A stretch of 64,000 nucleotides of DNA from Microcella humidisoli. Its GTDB lineage: Bacteria; Actinomycetota; Actinomycetes; Actinomycetales; Microbacteriaceae. Within the stretch, counting starts at the first letter, position 1; the number at the start of each line of letters is the position of its first letter. The stretch is taken from NCBI RefSeq assembly GCF_024362325.1, contig NZ_CP101497.1:744001-808000 (forward strand). The letters run 5' to 3'. This document shows, piece by piece, positions 35,858 to 44,154 of this stretch. The notes below the pieces were generated by a model that saw only the letters and a list, made by a program, of their open reading frames with translations, was not told the origin of the DNA and made no database searches. The position numbers and the translations under genes are program-made.

Positions 35858-36195
35858 TTCTGGGCGGCCGTGTAGGCGGCGCGCACCTCGGCGGGGATGC
35901 GGCCGCGGTCGCCGACCGCGTATCCGTTGCGCTGCGCCCAGGCGCGCACGGCGGCGGTGTCGCCCGAGCCCGAGGATGCGCCGCGCGAGCGCGGTGCGGC
36001 CGACGCGCGGCGGCCGGTCGAACGGGCCTTCGCGATGAACGGGGCCAGCGCATCCCGCAGCGCCTGCTGGTTGGCGCGACCGAGGTCGATCTCGTAGCTC
36101 GCGCCGTCGAGCGCGAACGTGATGGTGCCGCCCTCGCCCGGGCCGATGACGGTGCTGTCGAGATCGTCGACGAGCTCGGTGGTGATGCGCTTCAC
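35854..36195 (-). CDS. lsr2: Lsr2-family nucleoid-associated protein
   Basis: H-NS-like silencer of AT-rich DNA, 113 residues. The N-terminal oligomerisation part (KRITTELVDDLDSTVIGPGEGGT, split at need) is followed by FALDGASYEIDL, a basic linker and the C-terminal DNA-binding domain VRAWAQRNGYAVGDRGRIP with the RGR minor-groove motif. GTG 36195 was chosen for the usual VKR start and a purine-rich GAGGGGG upstream. The leader is AT-richer than the surroundings, which would allow self-binding. Confidence 0.93.
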   Translation of the reverse strand: MKRITTELVDDLDSTVIGPGEGGTITFALDGASYEIDLGRANQQALRDALAPFIAKARSTGRRASAAPRSRGASSGSGDTAAVRAWAQRNGYAVGDRGRIPAEVRAAYTAAQN

Positions 36196-36367
36196 GGTGG
36201 TCCCCCTCGATCGATAAAGCACGCAGAAATGCGCGCGGCAACATTATCGGAATTCGATGCCGTTTATCGAATTCCCGCAAATGCATTTCGGCGTCCACCG
36301 TTCGGTTGACCCGGGAATCCGCCGAGCGGGCGTTCCCTGCGGCGCGCCCACGGGGGATGCTGGGGGC

Positions 36368-37263
<896 letters not shown>

Positions 37264-37267
<4 letters not shown>

Positions 37268-38118
37268 GCACGACGACGACCCCCCGCCCGGGACTCACCG
37301 AGAACAGCGCCGCGCGCGCGGTGCGCCTCGGGGCCCTGCGCATCGGCTACGAGGTGCGCGCCTACTTCCGGCAGGGCGACACGGTGTTCTTCACCTTCCT
37401 CTTCCCCGTCGTGATGCTCACGATCTTCTCGGTGTCGTTCAGCGAAACGAGCTTCGGCCAGACGGCCGACGGCGACGACATCACGGCCGCGTGGTTCTTC
37501 CTGCCCGCCATGCTCGCCGCGGGCGTGCTGCTGAGCGGCCTGCAGAACCTCGCGATCGACATCGCGATGGAGAAGAGCGATGGCACGCTCAAGCGCCTCG
37601 CGGGCTCGCCCCTGCCCGTCGTGAGCTACTTCATCGGCAAGCTCGGCCAGTCGTTCGTGACGGGCCTGCTGCAGGCGATCGTGCTGCTCGCGCTCGGATT
37701 CACGGTCTTCCAGGTGCCGCTGCCCGACGATGCGAGCAAATGGTGGACCTTCGCCTGGGTCTTCGCACTCGGCGTCATCACCTCGGCGATCCTCGGCATC
37801 GCTCTGAGCGCCGTGCCGCGCTCGGGCAAGAGCGCGACGGCTGTCGTGATCCCGATCACCCTCGTGCTGCAGTTCATCTCCGGCGTCTACCTGCGCTTCA
37901 GCGACCTTCCCGAGTGGCTGCAGAACGTCGCCGCGGTGTTCCCCCTCAAGTGGATGGCGCAGGGCATGCGCAGCGTCTTCCTGCCCGACGAGCTCGTGGT
38001 GCTCGAGACGAACGAGTCGTGGGATCTGCCCGGCATCGCGCTCGCGCTGGGCATCTGGCTCGTCGTCGGACTCATCGTGACGCGACTGACGTTCCGCTGG
38101 ATCCGCAAGGACAGCTGA
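37264..38118 (+). CDS. ABC-2 type transporter permease
   Basis: A 284-residue membrane subunit with six helices. N-terminal cytosolic part ends at YEVRAYFRQGDTVFFTFLFPV, and the central region shows SDGTLKRLAGSPLPVVSYFIGK, the ABC-2 membrane-domain signature. It partners with the upstream ATPase (4-base overlap). The following histidine kinase and NarL-type regulator suggest control of this exporter, as in LiaRS/DesKR-like drug-response loci. The substrate is not known. Confidence 0.9.
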
Positions 38119-38131
38119 GCCGACAGGTACG

Positions 38132-39286
38132 GTGGCGTTCATGCGATGGTGGGATGCGGCCGTGCTCGGCACGGCCGGCCTGCTCGCGGTCGTGCTGCTC
38201 GCCCTGACCGACTCGCCCTGGCGCATCGCGACGGGCCTCGCCGGCCTCGCGCTGCTCGTCGTGGCGTGGATCGCGCTCGGGCGGCGCGGGCCCGAGTCGC
38301 CCCGCGCGACGGCGTTCGTGGTGCTCGTCGTGCTCAGCTCGGGCATCGTCGTCGCGGCCTACCCGACGCTCGCGATCATCCAGGTCATCGCCTACCCGAT
38401 CGCCTGGGTCTACAGCGCGACCATCCGGCGAGCGGTCGTCGTCAACATCGCGATCGCGCTCGCCATCGGCGTCGGCTTTCTCATCACGCTCGGCGTCGGG
38501 GTCGACAACCTCGTGCAGACCCTGTTCACGGTGGTGCTCTCGCTGGGCTTCAGCCTGGCGATGGGGTTCTGGATCAGCCGCATGAGCGAGCTCGGCGAGG
38601 AGCGCGGCCGTCTCTTGGCCGAGCTGCAGGGCGCGCAGCAGCAGATCGCCGCCCTCAACCGCGAGGCCGGCGCGGTGGCCGAGCGCGAGCGGCTCGCGCG
38701 CGAACTGCACGACACCATTGCGCAAGACCTGACCGGGCTCGTCATGCTCGCGCAGCGCGCGCGGCGCGAGGCGGCAGCCCCCGACGCGACGCTCGCCATG
38801 ATCGAAGAGGGCGCCCGGGCGGCGCTCGGCGAGACGCGCGCACTCGTCGTGGCGGGCGCCGCGCTCGACCCCGACGGTCTCGGGCTCGACAGCGCCTTGC
38901 ACCGCCTCGCCGAGCGCTTCGAGCGCGAGACCGGCGTGCAGGTGTCGTGCGCCGTCGCGCCCGGCCTCGCGCTCTCGCGCGACGCGGACGTCGTGGTGCT
39001 GCGCTGCGCGCAGGAGGCCCTGGGCAACGCGCGCAAGCACGCGCGGGCGACGCGCATCACGATCGCCGTCGAGCCCGCAGGCGACGGCGGGGTGCGGCTG
39101 AGGGTCTCCGACGACGGCATCGGCTTCGACCCCGGAGTGGCGGCGGCCGGCTTCGGCCTGAGCGGCATGACCGAGCGGCTCGCGCTCGTCGGCGGCACCC
39201 TGGGGGTCACGAGCGCGCACGGGGCGGGCACCGTGATCGTCGCCGAGCTGCCGGCGAGCATCCCGAACCCGGCGGTGACCGGATGA
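38132..39286 (+). CDS. NarL-group sensor histidine kinase (HisKA_3)
   Basis: A 384-residue membrane sensor with about five to six N-terminal helices (residues 8-145) and almost no external domain, so it probably senses the membrane or its exporter. A coiled coil (ELGEERGRLLAELQGAQQQI) precedes the HisKA_3 box RERLARELHDTIAQDLTGLV with the phospho-His. The ATPase half has EALGNARKHARAT (N box) and SDDGIGFDP / GFGLSGMTERL (G boxes). GTG 38132 or ATG 38141 could be the start. The regulator overlaps by four bases. Confidence 0.9.
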   Translation: MAFMRWWDAAVLGTAGLLAVVLLALTDSPWRIATGLAGLALLVVAWIALGRRGPESPRATAFVVLVVLSSGIVVAAYPTLAIIQVIAYPIAWVYSATIRRAVVVNIAIALAIGVGFLITLGVGVDNLVQTLFTVVLSLGFSLAMGFWISRMSELGEERGRLLAELQGAQQQIAALNREAGAVAERERLARELHDTIAQDLTGLVMLAQRARREAAAPDATLAMIEEGARAALGETRALVVAGAALDPDGLGLDSALHRLAERFERETGVQVSCAVAPGLALSRDADVVVLRCAQEALGNARKHARATRITIAVEPAGDGGVRLRVSDDGIGFDPGVAAAGFGLSGMTERLALVGGTLGVTSAHGAGTVIVAELPASIPNPAVTG

Positions 39287-39921
39287 GCGCCGGGCCCGAC
39301 CCGGTGATCCGCGTGCTCGTCGCCGACGATCATGCCGTCGTACGGGCCGGCATCGTCGCCCTGCTCGCGGGCGAGCACGGCATCGAGGTGATCGGCGAGG
39401 CCGCCGACGGCGAGCAGGCCGTGCAGCTCGCGCTCGCGCTGCGGCCCGACGTGGTGGTCATGGACGTGCGGATGCCCGGCCTGACGGGCGACGCGGCGAC
39501 GGCCCGCATCCGCGAACGCACCGACGACGTGCGCGTGCTCGTGCTGACGACCTACGAGTCGGACGCGAGCATCCTCTCGGCCATCGAAGCGGGAGCGAGC
39601 GGCTATCTCGTGAAGGCGGCGCCGGCGGAGGAGCTCATCGCGGGAGTGCGCTCGGTCGCCGCGGGCGAAGTGGCGCTGTCGCCCGCGATCGCTGCGCAGC
39701 TCGTCGCGCGCGTGCGCGAGCCCGCGCCGCCCGTGCTGACGCCGCGCGAGACCGAGGTGCTGCGCCTCGTCGCCGAAGGCCTCTCGAACCGCGAGATCGG
39801 GGCACGGCTGTTCGTGGGGGAGGCGACCGTCAAGACGCACCTGCTGCGGGCCTTCGAGAAGCTCGGGGTGAACGACCGCACGCGCGCCGTCACCCTCGCC
39901 ATGGAGCGCGGGCTGCTCTGA
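39283..39921 (+). CDS. NarL/LuxR-family response regulator
   Basis: A 212-residue regulator. Receiver: acidic pair VLVADDHAVVRAG, phospho-Asp in VVMDVRMPG, conserved Lys in GYLVKAAPAEEL. LuxR-type HTH: LTPRETEVLRLVAEGLSNREI followed by ATVKTHLLRAFEKLGVNDRT. It ends the four-gene exporter/two-component operon. The target is presumably the promoter of the ABC-2 genes; no site was identified. Confidence 0.93.
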   Translation: MSAGPDPVIRVLVADDHAVVRAGIVALLAGEHGIEVIGEAADGEQAVQLALALRPDVVVMDVRMPGLTGDAATARIRERTDDVRVLVLTTYESDASILSAIEAGASGYLVKAAPAEELIAGVRSVAAGEVALSPAIAAQLVARVREPAPPVLTPRETEVLRLVAEGLSNREIGARLFVGEATVKTHLLRAFEKLGVNDRTRAVTLAMERGLL

Positions 39922-39942
39922 GCGCGGCACTGCCGCCACGCG

Positions 39943-41052
39943 CTAGAGCGCGATGCCCACGAAGACGGGCTCGGGGTGCAGCACGACACCGAACTCGCTC
40001 ATGACCCGCGTCTGGATGTAGCGCGCGAGCTCGGCCACTTCGGCCGCCGTCGCGCGCCCGCTCGCGTTCGTGAGGGCGAGCGTGTGCTTCTTCGAGACGG
40101 ATGCGCCCGAGCCCGGCAGGGCGAAGCCGCGGGCGATGCCGGCGTGCTCGATGAGCCACGCCGCACTGAGCTTGACCGAACCCTCGACGGGCGCGGGCGG
40201 CGGAGCCGGCTCGGCGCCGAGCGGCACGGCGAGCGCGGTCGGCTCGGGCTGCTGCGGCCAGCGCGGCGCGTCGGGCGGCAGGCCGAGGGCGAACGACTCG
40301 GTCACGATCGGGTTCGTGAAGAACGAGCCGGCGCTCACCGAGTGCGGGTCGGCGTCGTCGAGCACCATGCCCTTGCTCGCGCGCAAGGCGAGCACGGCGG
40401 AACGCACGCCCGCGAGCGGAGCGCGCTGCCCGACGTCGACCCCGAGCGCGTCGGCCAGTTGCGCATAGGCGACGGGGCGACCGAGCGCGCCATCGCGCCG
40501 CTCGAGCGCGAGGTCGACACTGAGCACGACCGCCCGCCAGCCCTGCTTGATCGCGCTCGTGCGGTAGCCGAGCGCGAGCGCGGGCGCCGGCACCGTGCGC
40601 CGCTCGCCGCTGTCGACGTCGAGCACCTCGACGCTCACGATGCTCTCGGCGATCTCCTGCCCGTAGGCCCCGATGTTCTGGATGGGAGCGGCCCCCGTCG
40701 ACCCCGGGATGCCGCTGAGCGCCTCGATGCCGCCCCACCCGTTCTCGACGGTGTGCGCCACGAGGGAATCCCAGGGCTCACCCGCCTGCACCCGCAGGCG
40801 CACCGGGCGAGCGGAGCCGGGAGCATCCGGCCGTCGCTCGATGCCGCGCGTCGCGACGCGCACGACGACTCCCTCGACACCGTCGTCGCCGACGAGCACG
40901 TTCGAGCCCCCGCCCAGCACGAGCCAGGGCTCGCCCGAGCCCTCGGCGTCGAGCACCGCCGCGACGAGCTCGTCGCTCGTCGTCGCCTCCACGAGGCGCT
41001 CGGCAGGGCCGCCGACGCGCAGCGTGGTGAGCTCGGCGAGCCGCACGGTCAT
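39943..41052 (-). CDS. murB: UDP-N-acetylenolpyruvoylglucosamine reductase
   Basis: FAD enzyme that completes UDP-MurNAc for peptidoglycan synthesis, using NADPH. At 369 residues it is the longer actinobacterial form. FAD-binding segments: TTLRVGGPAERLVEA and LVLGGGSNVLVGDDGVEGVVV; GWGGIEALSGIPGSTGAAPIQNIGAYGQE is the central motif (split here: GIPGSTGAAPIQNIGAYG). The catalytic Ser is in SAGSFFTNPIV and the Glu lies near the C-terminal HPEPVFVG. It overlaps a MaoC-type gene by one base. Confidence 0.95.
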   Translation of the reverse strand: MTVRLAELTTLRVGGPAERLVEATTSDELVAAVLDAEGSGEPWLVLGGGSNVLVGDDGVEGVVVRVATRGIERRPDAPGSARPVRLRVQAGEPWDSLVAHTVENGWGGIEALSGIPGSTGAAPIQNIGAYGQEIAESIVSVEVLDVDSGERRTVPAPALALGYRTSAIKQGWRAVVLSVDLALERRDGALGRPVAYAQLADALGVDVGQRAPLAGVRSAVLALRASKGMVLDDADPHSVSAGSFFTNPIVTESFALGLPPDAPRWPQQPEPTALAVPLGAEPAPPPAPVEGSVKLSAAWLIEHAGIARGFALPGSGASVSKKHTLALTNASGRATAAEVAELARYIQTRVMSEFGVVLHPEPVFVGIAL

Positions 41053-41468
41053 CAGGAGAGCGGGGTGACGCGCACCTGCGCCTTGCCGAGCACCGTCTGC
41101 TCGCCGACCGTCGCCGTGAGGTCGATGCGGGCCCCGGCGTCATCCACAGCCCCGACCGTGGCCGCGACCGTCACGACCGCGCCGAGCTGCGGGTCGACCA
41201 CGACGGGGCGCGTGAAGCGCACCTGGTAATCGCTGACCCAGCCGCGGGCATCCAGCCAATCGACGACCGGTTGCACGGCGAAGCCCATCGTCAGCATGCC
41301 GTGGGCGAGCACGCCCGGCAGCCCGACGGCGGCGGCGACGTCGTCGCGGTAGTGGATGGGGTTGAAGTCGCCGCTCGCCCCGGCGTAGCGCACGAGACTG
41401 TCGCGCGTGAGCGGGAAGGAGCGCTCGGACACGACCTGGCCGACCTCGAGGCCGTCGAGCAGGCTCAT
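41052..41468 (-). CDS. MaoC-like dehydratase (HadB-like hot-dog fold)
   Basis: A 138-residue hot-dog protein. The hydratase-2 active-site pattern is visible: YAGASGDFNPIHYRDD (catalytic Asp and His) followed by LPGVLAHGMLTMGFAVQPV. It overlaps both neighbours (murB by one base, the other MaoC gene by four), the HadAB-murB order seen in many actinobacteria. The pair probably hydrates or dehydrates acyl-thioesters in fatty-acid synthesis. Without the partner it would lack half of the hot-dog dimer. Confidence 0.88.
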   Translation of the reverse strand: MSLLDGLEVGQVVSERSFPLTRDSLVRYAGASGDFNPIHYRDDVAAAVGLPGVLAHGMLTMGFAVQPVVDWLDARGWVSDYQVRFTRPVVVDPQLGAVVTVAATVGAVDDAGARIDLTATVGEQTVLGKAQVRVTPLS

Positions 41469-41914
41469 GACTCGTCTCCTCTGATGACGAGCGTCGAGAT
41501 GCTCGTGACGACGTGGGCGCCGCTCGCGTCGGTCATCGCCGACTCGCTCGTGACCATGCTGTTGCCGCCGAGCGACTTGATGCTCGTCACTCGCAGCGTC
41601 GCGGTGAGCTCGTCACCCGCGACGATCGGGCGCGAGTAGCTGAAGCGCTGGTCGCCGTGCACGACGCGGCTGAAGTCGATGCCGGCGTCGGGCTCGGCGA
41701 GCAGCTGCTGCAGCGTCGCCTCGGCGATGACGATCGGGAAGGTCGGCGGCGCCACGACGTCGGCGAAGCCGGCGGCGCGGGCCGCCTCGGGGTCGTGGTG
41801 CATCGGCGCGGTCGCGAAGACGGCGCGGGCGAACTCGCGCACCTTCTCGCGCCCCACGAGGTAGGGCGCGGTCGGCGCGAAGTCGCGCTCGGTCAGCTCA
41901 GGATTCACGGGCAC
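41465..41914 (-). CDS. MaoC N-terminal-type dehydratase (HadA-like hot-dog fold)
   Basis: A 149-residue partner of the downstream hydratase. It has the non-catalytic hot-dog pattern (ERDFAPTAPYLVGREKVREFARAV split, then DVVAPPTFPIVIAEATLQQLL and HGDQRFSYSRPIVAGDELTA). The HadA role is to bind the acyl chain while HadB carries the catalytic residues. GTG at 41914 gives MPVNPELTE; a second GTG at 41908 is an alternative. Ribosome site is weak. Confidence 0.86.
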   Translation of the reverse strand: MPVNPELTERDFAPTAPYLVGREKVREFARAVFATAPMHHDPEAARAAGFADVVAPPTFPIVIAEATLQQLLAEPDAGIDFSRVVHGDQRFSYSRPIVAGDELTATLRVTSIKSLGGNSMVTSESAMTDASGAHVVTSISTLVIRGDES

Positions 41915-41953
41915 GCGCCCAGTCTAGGCGCGAGGCGGATGCCGCGGTCCGGT

Positions 41954-42889
41954 CTAGAAGAGCGTCGCGCCGAGCAGGCGGTCGAGCATCGCGCGGCCCA
42001 GCGCACGCTCGGCGGTGTGCCCGCGGGCCTCGCCGCGCACGAGCAGCTCGAGGCCGCGCGTCGCCGCGACGGCGCGCAGCGCGAGCTCGTCGCGCTCGGT
42101 CGGCGTGCGACCGTAGCCGTGCAGGAACGCGGCCCGCAACCAGGGCTCGTCACGCCACGGGCCGTACTCGAGCCACAGCAGGTCGACGATGCGCGGTTCG
42201 AACTCGAGGTGCGCGAAGTCGATGAAGCGCACGTGGCCGCCGGGGTCGATGATCCAGTGCTGGGGTGTCAGTCGCCGGTGCGCCGGCACGTGATCCAGCT
42301 CACCGAGGTCGAGCGCCGCGGCGACGTGCTGGCGGGCGAGGTGCCGCTCGGCGGCGAGCCGCTCGGCCCGCTCGTCACGCCCGTCGAGGCCGTCGCCCCA
42401 CAGCGCATCAGCGGCCCTGCTCCAGCGCTCGAACTCGGCGGCGATGTGCCGACCGAACCGGTCGTGCTTGCGGGGCGGCTCGGCATCGTGCAGCCGCCGG
42501 ACGAGATCGCCCGCGCGCATGTGGATGTCGGGGTCGCGCTCGTGAGCGGTTCCGGCTGCGGGCTCTCCGAGCAGCCGCGAGAGGGTGACGAGGCGCAGCG
42601 ACGGGTCGCTCAGCACGATGCGCGGCGCATCGCCGCCGAGCGCCACGGCGTACTGCTGCAGGGCTTCGGTCTCGCGGTGGTGGGGTGCCGCATCCCGATG
42701 CCATTTGACGACCGCCTGCTCGCCGCCGCGCGTGACGACGTGCAGCACGCGCGAGAGCTTGTGGGCGCCCCAGTGCTCGGCGACGACGTCGACGGGGCCG
42801 AGCGTGCGGTGCACACGATCGAGCACTTCGGCGTCGCTCGCGAGGCGGGCGCGGGCATCGGACGAGCGCGCATCGACGGTGATGCTCAC
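41954..42889 (-). CDS. APH-fold phosphotransferase-like protein, catalytic Asp and Asn replaced
   Basis: A 311-residue member of the aminoglycoside-phosphotransferase-like kinase fold. The N-lobe Lys (K62 in QAVVKWHRD) and Glu (E73 in HHRETEAL) are present and the Mg-binding Asp is D224 in VRFIDFAHLEF. The catalytic loop, however, reads H204-R-R-L-T-P-Q-H211-W instead of the H-x-D-x4-N pattern, so the base Asp is Arg206 and the metal-binding Asn is His211. Either a pseudokinase or an altered chemistry is suggested. It is the second gene behind a 27-residue peptide gene, separated by a hairpin; relatives of this family occur in class V lanthipeptide loci, so a peptide-linked role is possible. 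Confidence 0.75.
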   Translation of the reverse strand: MSITVDARSSDARARLASDAEVLDRVHRTLGPVDVVAEHWGAHKLSRVLHVVTRGGEQAVVKWHRDAAPHHRETEALQQYAVALGGDAPRIVLSDPSLRLVTLSRLLGEPAAGTAHERDPDIHMRAGDLVRRLHDAEPPRKHDRFGRHIAAEFERWSRAADALWGDGLDGRDERAERLAAERHLARQHVAAALDLGELDHVPAHRRLTPQHWIIDPGGHVRFIDFAHLEFEPRIVDLLWLEYGPWRDEPWLRAAFLHGYGRTPTERDELALRAVAATRGLELLVRGEARGHTAERALGRAMLDRLLGATLF

Positions 42890-42934
42890 GGTGTCCTCCT
42901 CCGGCCGGTGGAACAGGCCTCTCCGGGCCTATGC

Positions 42935-42972
42935 GAAACCCCGGTCCGCCGTCGTCGGCGTTCCGGGGTCTC
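42935..42972 (-). terminator. Hairpin between the short-peptide gene and the APH-fold gene
   Basis: GAAACCCCGG (42935-42944) pairs with CCGGGGTCTC (42963-42972) with one A-C mismatch, and an inner CGCC-GGCG stem shortens the loop. It sits just after the peptide stop, so it can act as a partial terminator, making peptide message in excess over the downstream gene. Confidence 0.6.
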
Positions 42973-42994
42973 GGTGGTTCGTGGTGTCAGCGGG

Positions 42995-43078
42995 CTACTG
43001 GCAGCTCTCGCACTGCAGCATGTCCATCGGGTCGACGGGCACGGCGTAGCCGCCGATGGTCTCGTTGTCGTTGTCCAT
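42995..43078 (-). CDS. 27-residue peptide, candidate RiPP precursor or signalling peptide
   Basis: Starts at ATG 43076-43078 with an almost perfect ribosome site (AAGGAGGT, five bases before the ATG), stronger than that of most genes here. The peptide is acidic (MDNDNETIGGYAVPVDP, then MDML) and ends in QCESCQ, with Cys23, Ser25 and Cys26. The IGGY motif and a short acidic leader recall the LxmA-type leaders of class V lanthipeptides; that is a resemblance from memory, not a search result. It has its own promoter, a following hairpin and an APH-fold partner gene. It is too short for ordinary gene finders and would usually be missed. Confidence 0.72.
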   Translation of the reverse strand: MDNDNETIGGYAVPVDPMDMLQCESCQ

Positions 43079-43127
43079 GATGGACCTCCTTCTGCTGAAT
43101 TCTCCGCCCCCGGCGGCTAGGGGTCTC

Positions 43128-43160
43128 ACTATATAACGGGAATCACACGCGTGTCATTCC
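43128..43160 (-). promoter_or_regulatory. Promoter of the peptide gene with a 22-base palindrome in its spacer
   Basis: On the minus strand ATGACA (-35, 43152-43157) and TATAGT (-10, 43128-43133) are 18 bases apart. A 22-base inverted repeat with a single mismatched pair occupies 43139-43160 and is centred on ACACGCGTGT (43145-43154); it covers the -35 and most of the spacer, an ideal place for a repressor. The start of the divergent unknown gene lies about 130 bases away. Confidence 0.7.
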
Positions 43161-43288
43161 CCTACATGTTGTGTTTTCGGCGTGTCGCGCCCCTTTTTCT
43201 CGGGATGCCCGCCGCGCCCTCTCCGGCGTGCGCGCAGGCACGGCCCGTACCCTGGAGTTCTCCCCCTCACGAGCTCGCGAAGGTCGTC

Positions 43289-43888
43289 ATGCGCTTCTGG
43301 CCCGCCTCAGCATCCGCCACCGCGGTGCCGTTGCCGCCGGCCGGGCCGCGCGATCTCGCGCACCAGATCGAGGAGGGCTATCTGGTCGCCCTTTCGGCGC
43401 TGCGGCTCTCGGTGAAGAACGGCGTCATTCTGCGCATTCTGCGCGACGGGGCGGCGTGGGACGAAGCGGAGTCGGCAGCCCTCGCCCGGCACGCGATCGA
43501 TGCCCTCGCGGCCGAGCTGCGCGAGACCGCCGCGCGGCTCTCGGACGACAGCGCGCAGGCGGCGCCGACTGCGCGCGAGTCGCGCGGGGCCCGCTCGAAG
43601 CGCGACCTCGCGCGGGTGCGGCGCAAGCGCGACGAGGCCGCGCGGCTCGCCGCCCGCAGCCGTACCCTGCGGGGCGTCGTCGAGTTGCTCGAAGCGGCGC
43701 GCGACGACGAGACCGTCGTGCGCGACCTCGCCCTGCGGGCGCGCGACGACACCATCGGCGAGCTCATGCAGGCGCGCCTGATCCCCCGAGGCGAGCCCGT
43801 GCTGCTGACCGAGGAGGAGCAGCGCGAGGCGATCGCGGGCGTCAAGGACGACCTGCAGCGCCTGATCGACGAGCGCACCGGGTACTGA
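43289..43888 (+). CDS. Unknown 199-residue protein, helical, basic centre
   Basis: Soluble, mostly alpha-helical by composition. ATG 43289 preceded by GAAGG is preferred; the upstream frame (46 codons) crosses the divergent promoter region. Residues about 20-70 (AHQIEEGYLVALSALRLSVKNG, split) are moderately conserved-looking; a basic stretch SKRDLARVRRKRDEAARLAARSR lies near residue 110; an acidic C-terminus ends IDERTGY. No known family can be assigned. It lies divergent to the peptide/APH pair, so a shared control region is possible. Confidence 0.6.
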   Translation: MRFWPASASATAVPLPPAGPRDLAHQIEEGYLVALSALRLSVKNGVILRILRDGAAWDEAESAALARHAIDALAAELRETAARLSDDSAQAAPTARESRGARSKRDLARVRRKRDEAARLAARSRTLRGVVELLEAARDDETVVRDLALRARDDTIGELMQARLIPRGEPVLLTEEEQREAIAGVKDDLQRLIDERTGY

Positions 43889-43890
43889 GG

Positions 43891-43932
43891 AACGGTAGCG
43901 AGGGCGGGACGAAACGGTAGCGAGGGCGGGAC
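43891..43932. repeat. 20-base direct repeat of the tRNA-Met 3' end
   Basis: AACGGTAGCGAGGGCGGGAC occurs at 43891-43910 and again at 43913-43932; the second copy is the 3' end of tRNA-Met (acceptor, T arm start) plus flanking bases. Such a partial tRNA duplicate can be the scar of an integration or a slippage event. Confidence 0.85.
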
Positions 43933-43991
43933 TCGAACCCGCGACACCACGATTATGAGCCGTGTGCTCTAACCACCTGAGCTACCCCGCC
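43918..43991 (-). tRNA. trnM: tRNA with CAT anticodon (elongator Met; Ile2 possible)
   Basis: A 74-base cloverleaf. Acceptor GGCGGGG pairs with CCTCGCT through two G-U pairs; D arm TAGCTCAGGTGGTTAGAGC; anticodon loop CTCATAA with CAT; T arm GGGTTCGAGTCCC; discriminator A. The 3' end is followed by CCG, so CCA is not encoded. Elongator Met is preferred because A73 and the GGC start fit, but lysidine-modified tRNA-Ile2 cannot be excluded. Confidence 0.92.
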
Positions 43992-44036
43992 GGGCAGGTA
44001 CTCCGTGCGACCGCGAGGCCGGTACGGATGAACCGG

Positions 44037-44108
<72 letters not shown>

Positions 44109-44154
44109 GCTGCCGATGCCGCGAACGGCGATTGGCACCAGAGAAGATTAGCAC

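Noticed and set aside
43891..43932. Attachment site of a current prophage or island
   Set aside because: The two copies are only 22 bases apart with no integrase gene nearby, so no element is present now.
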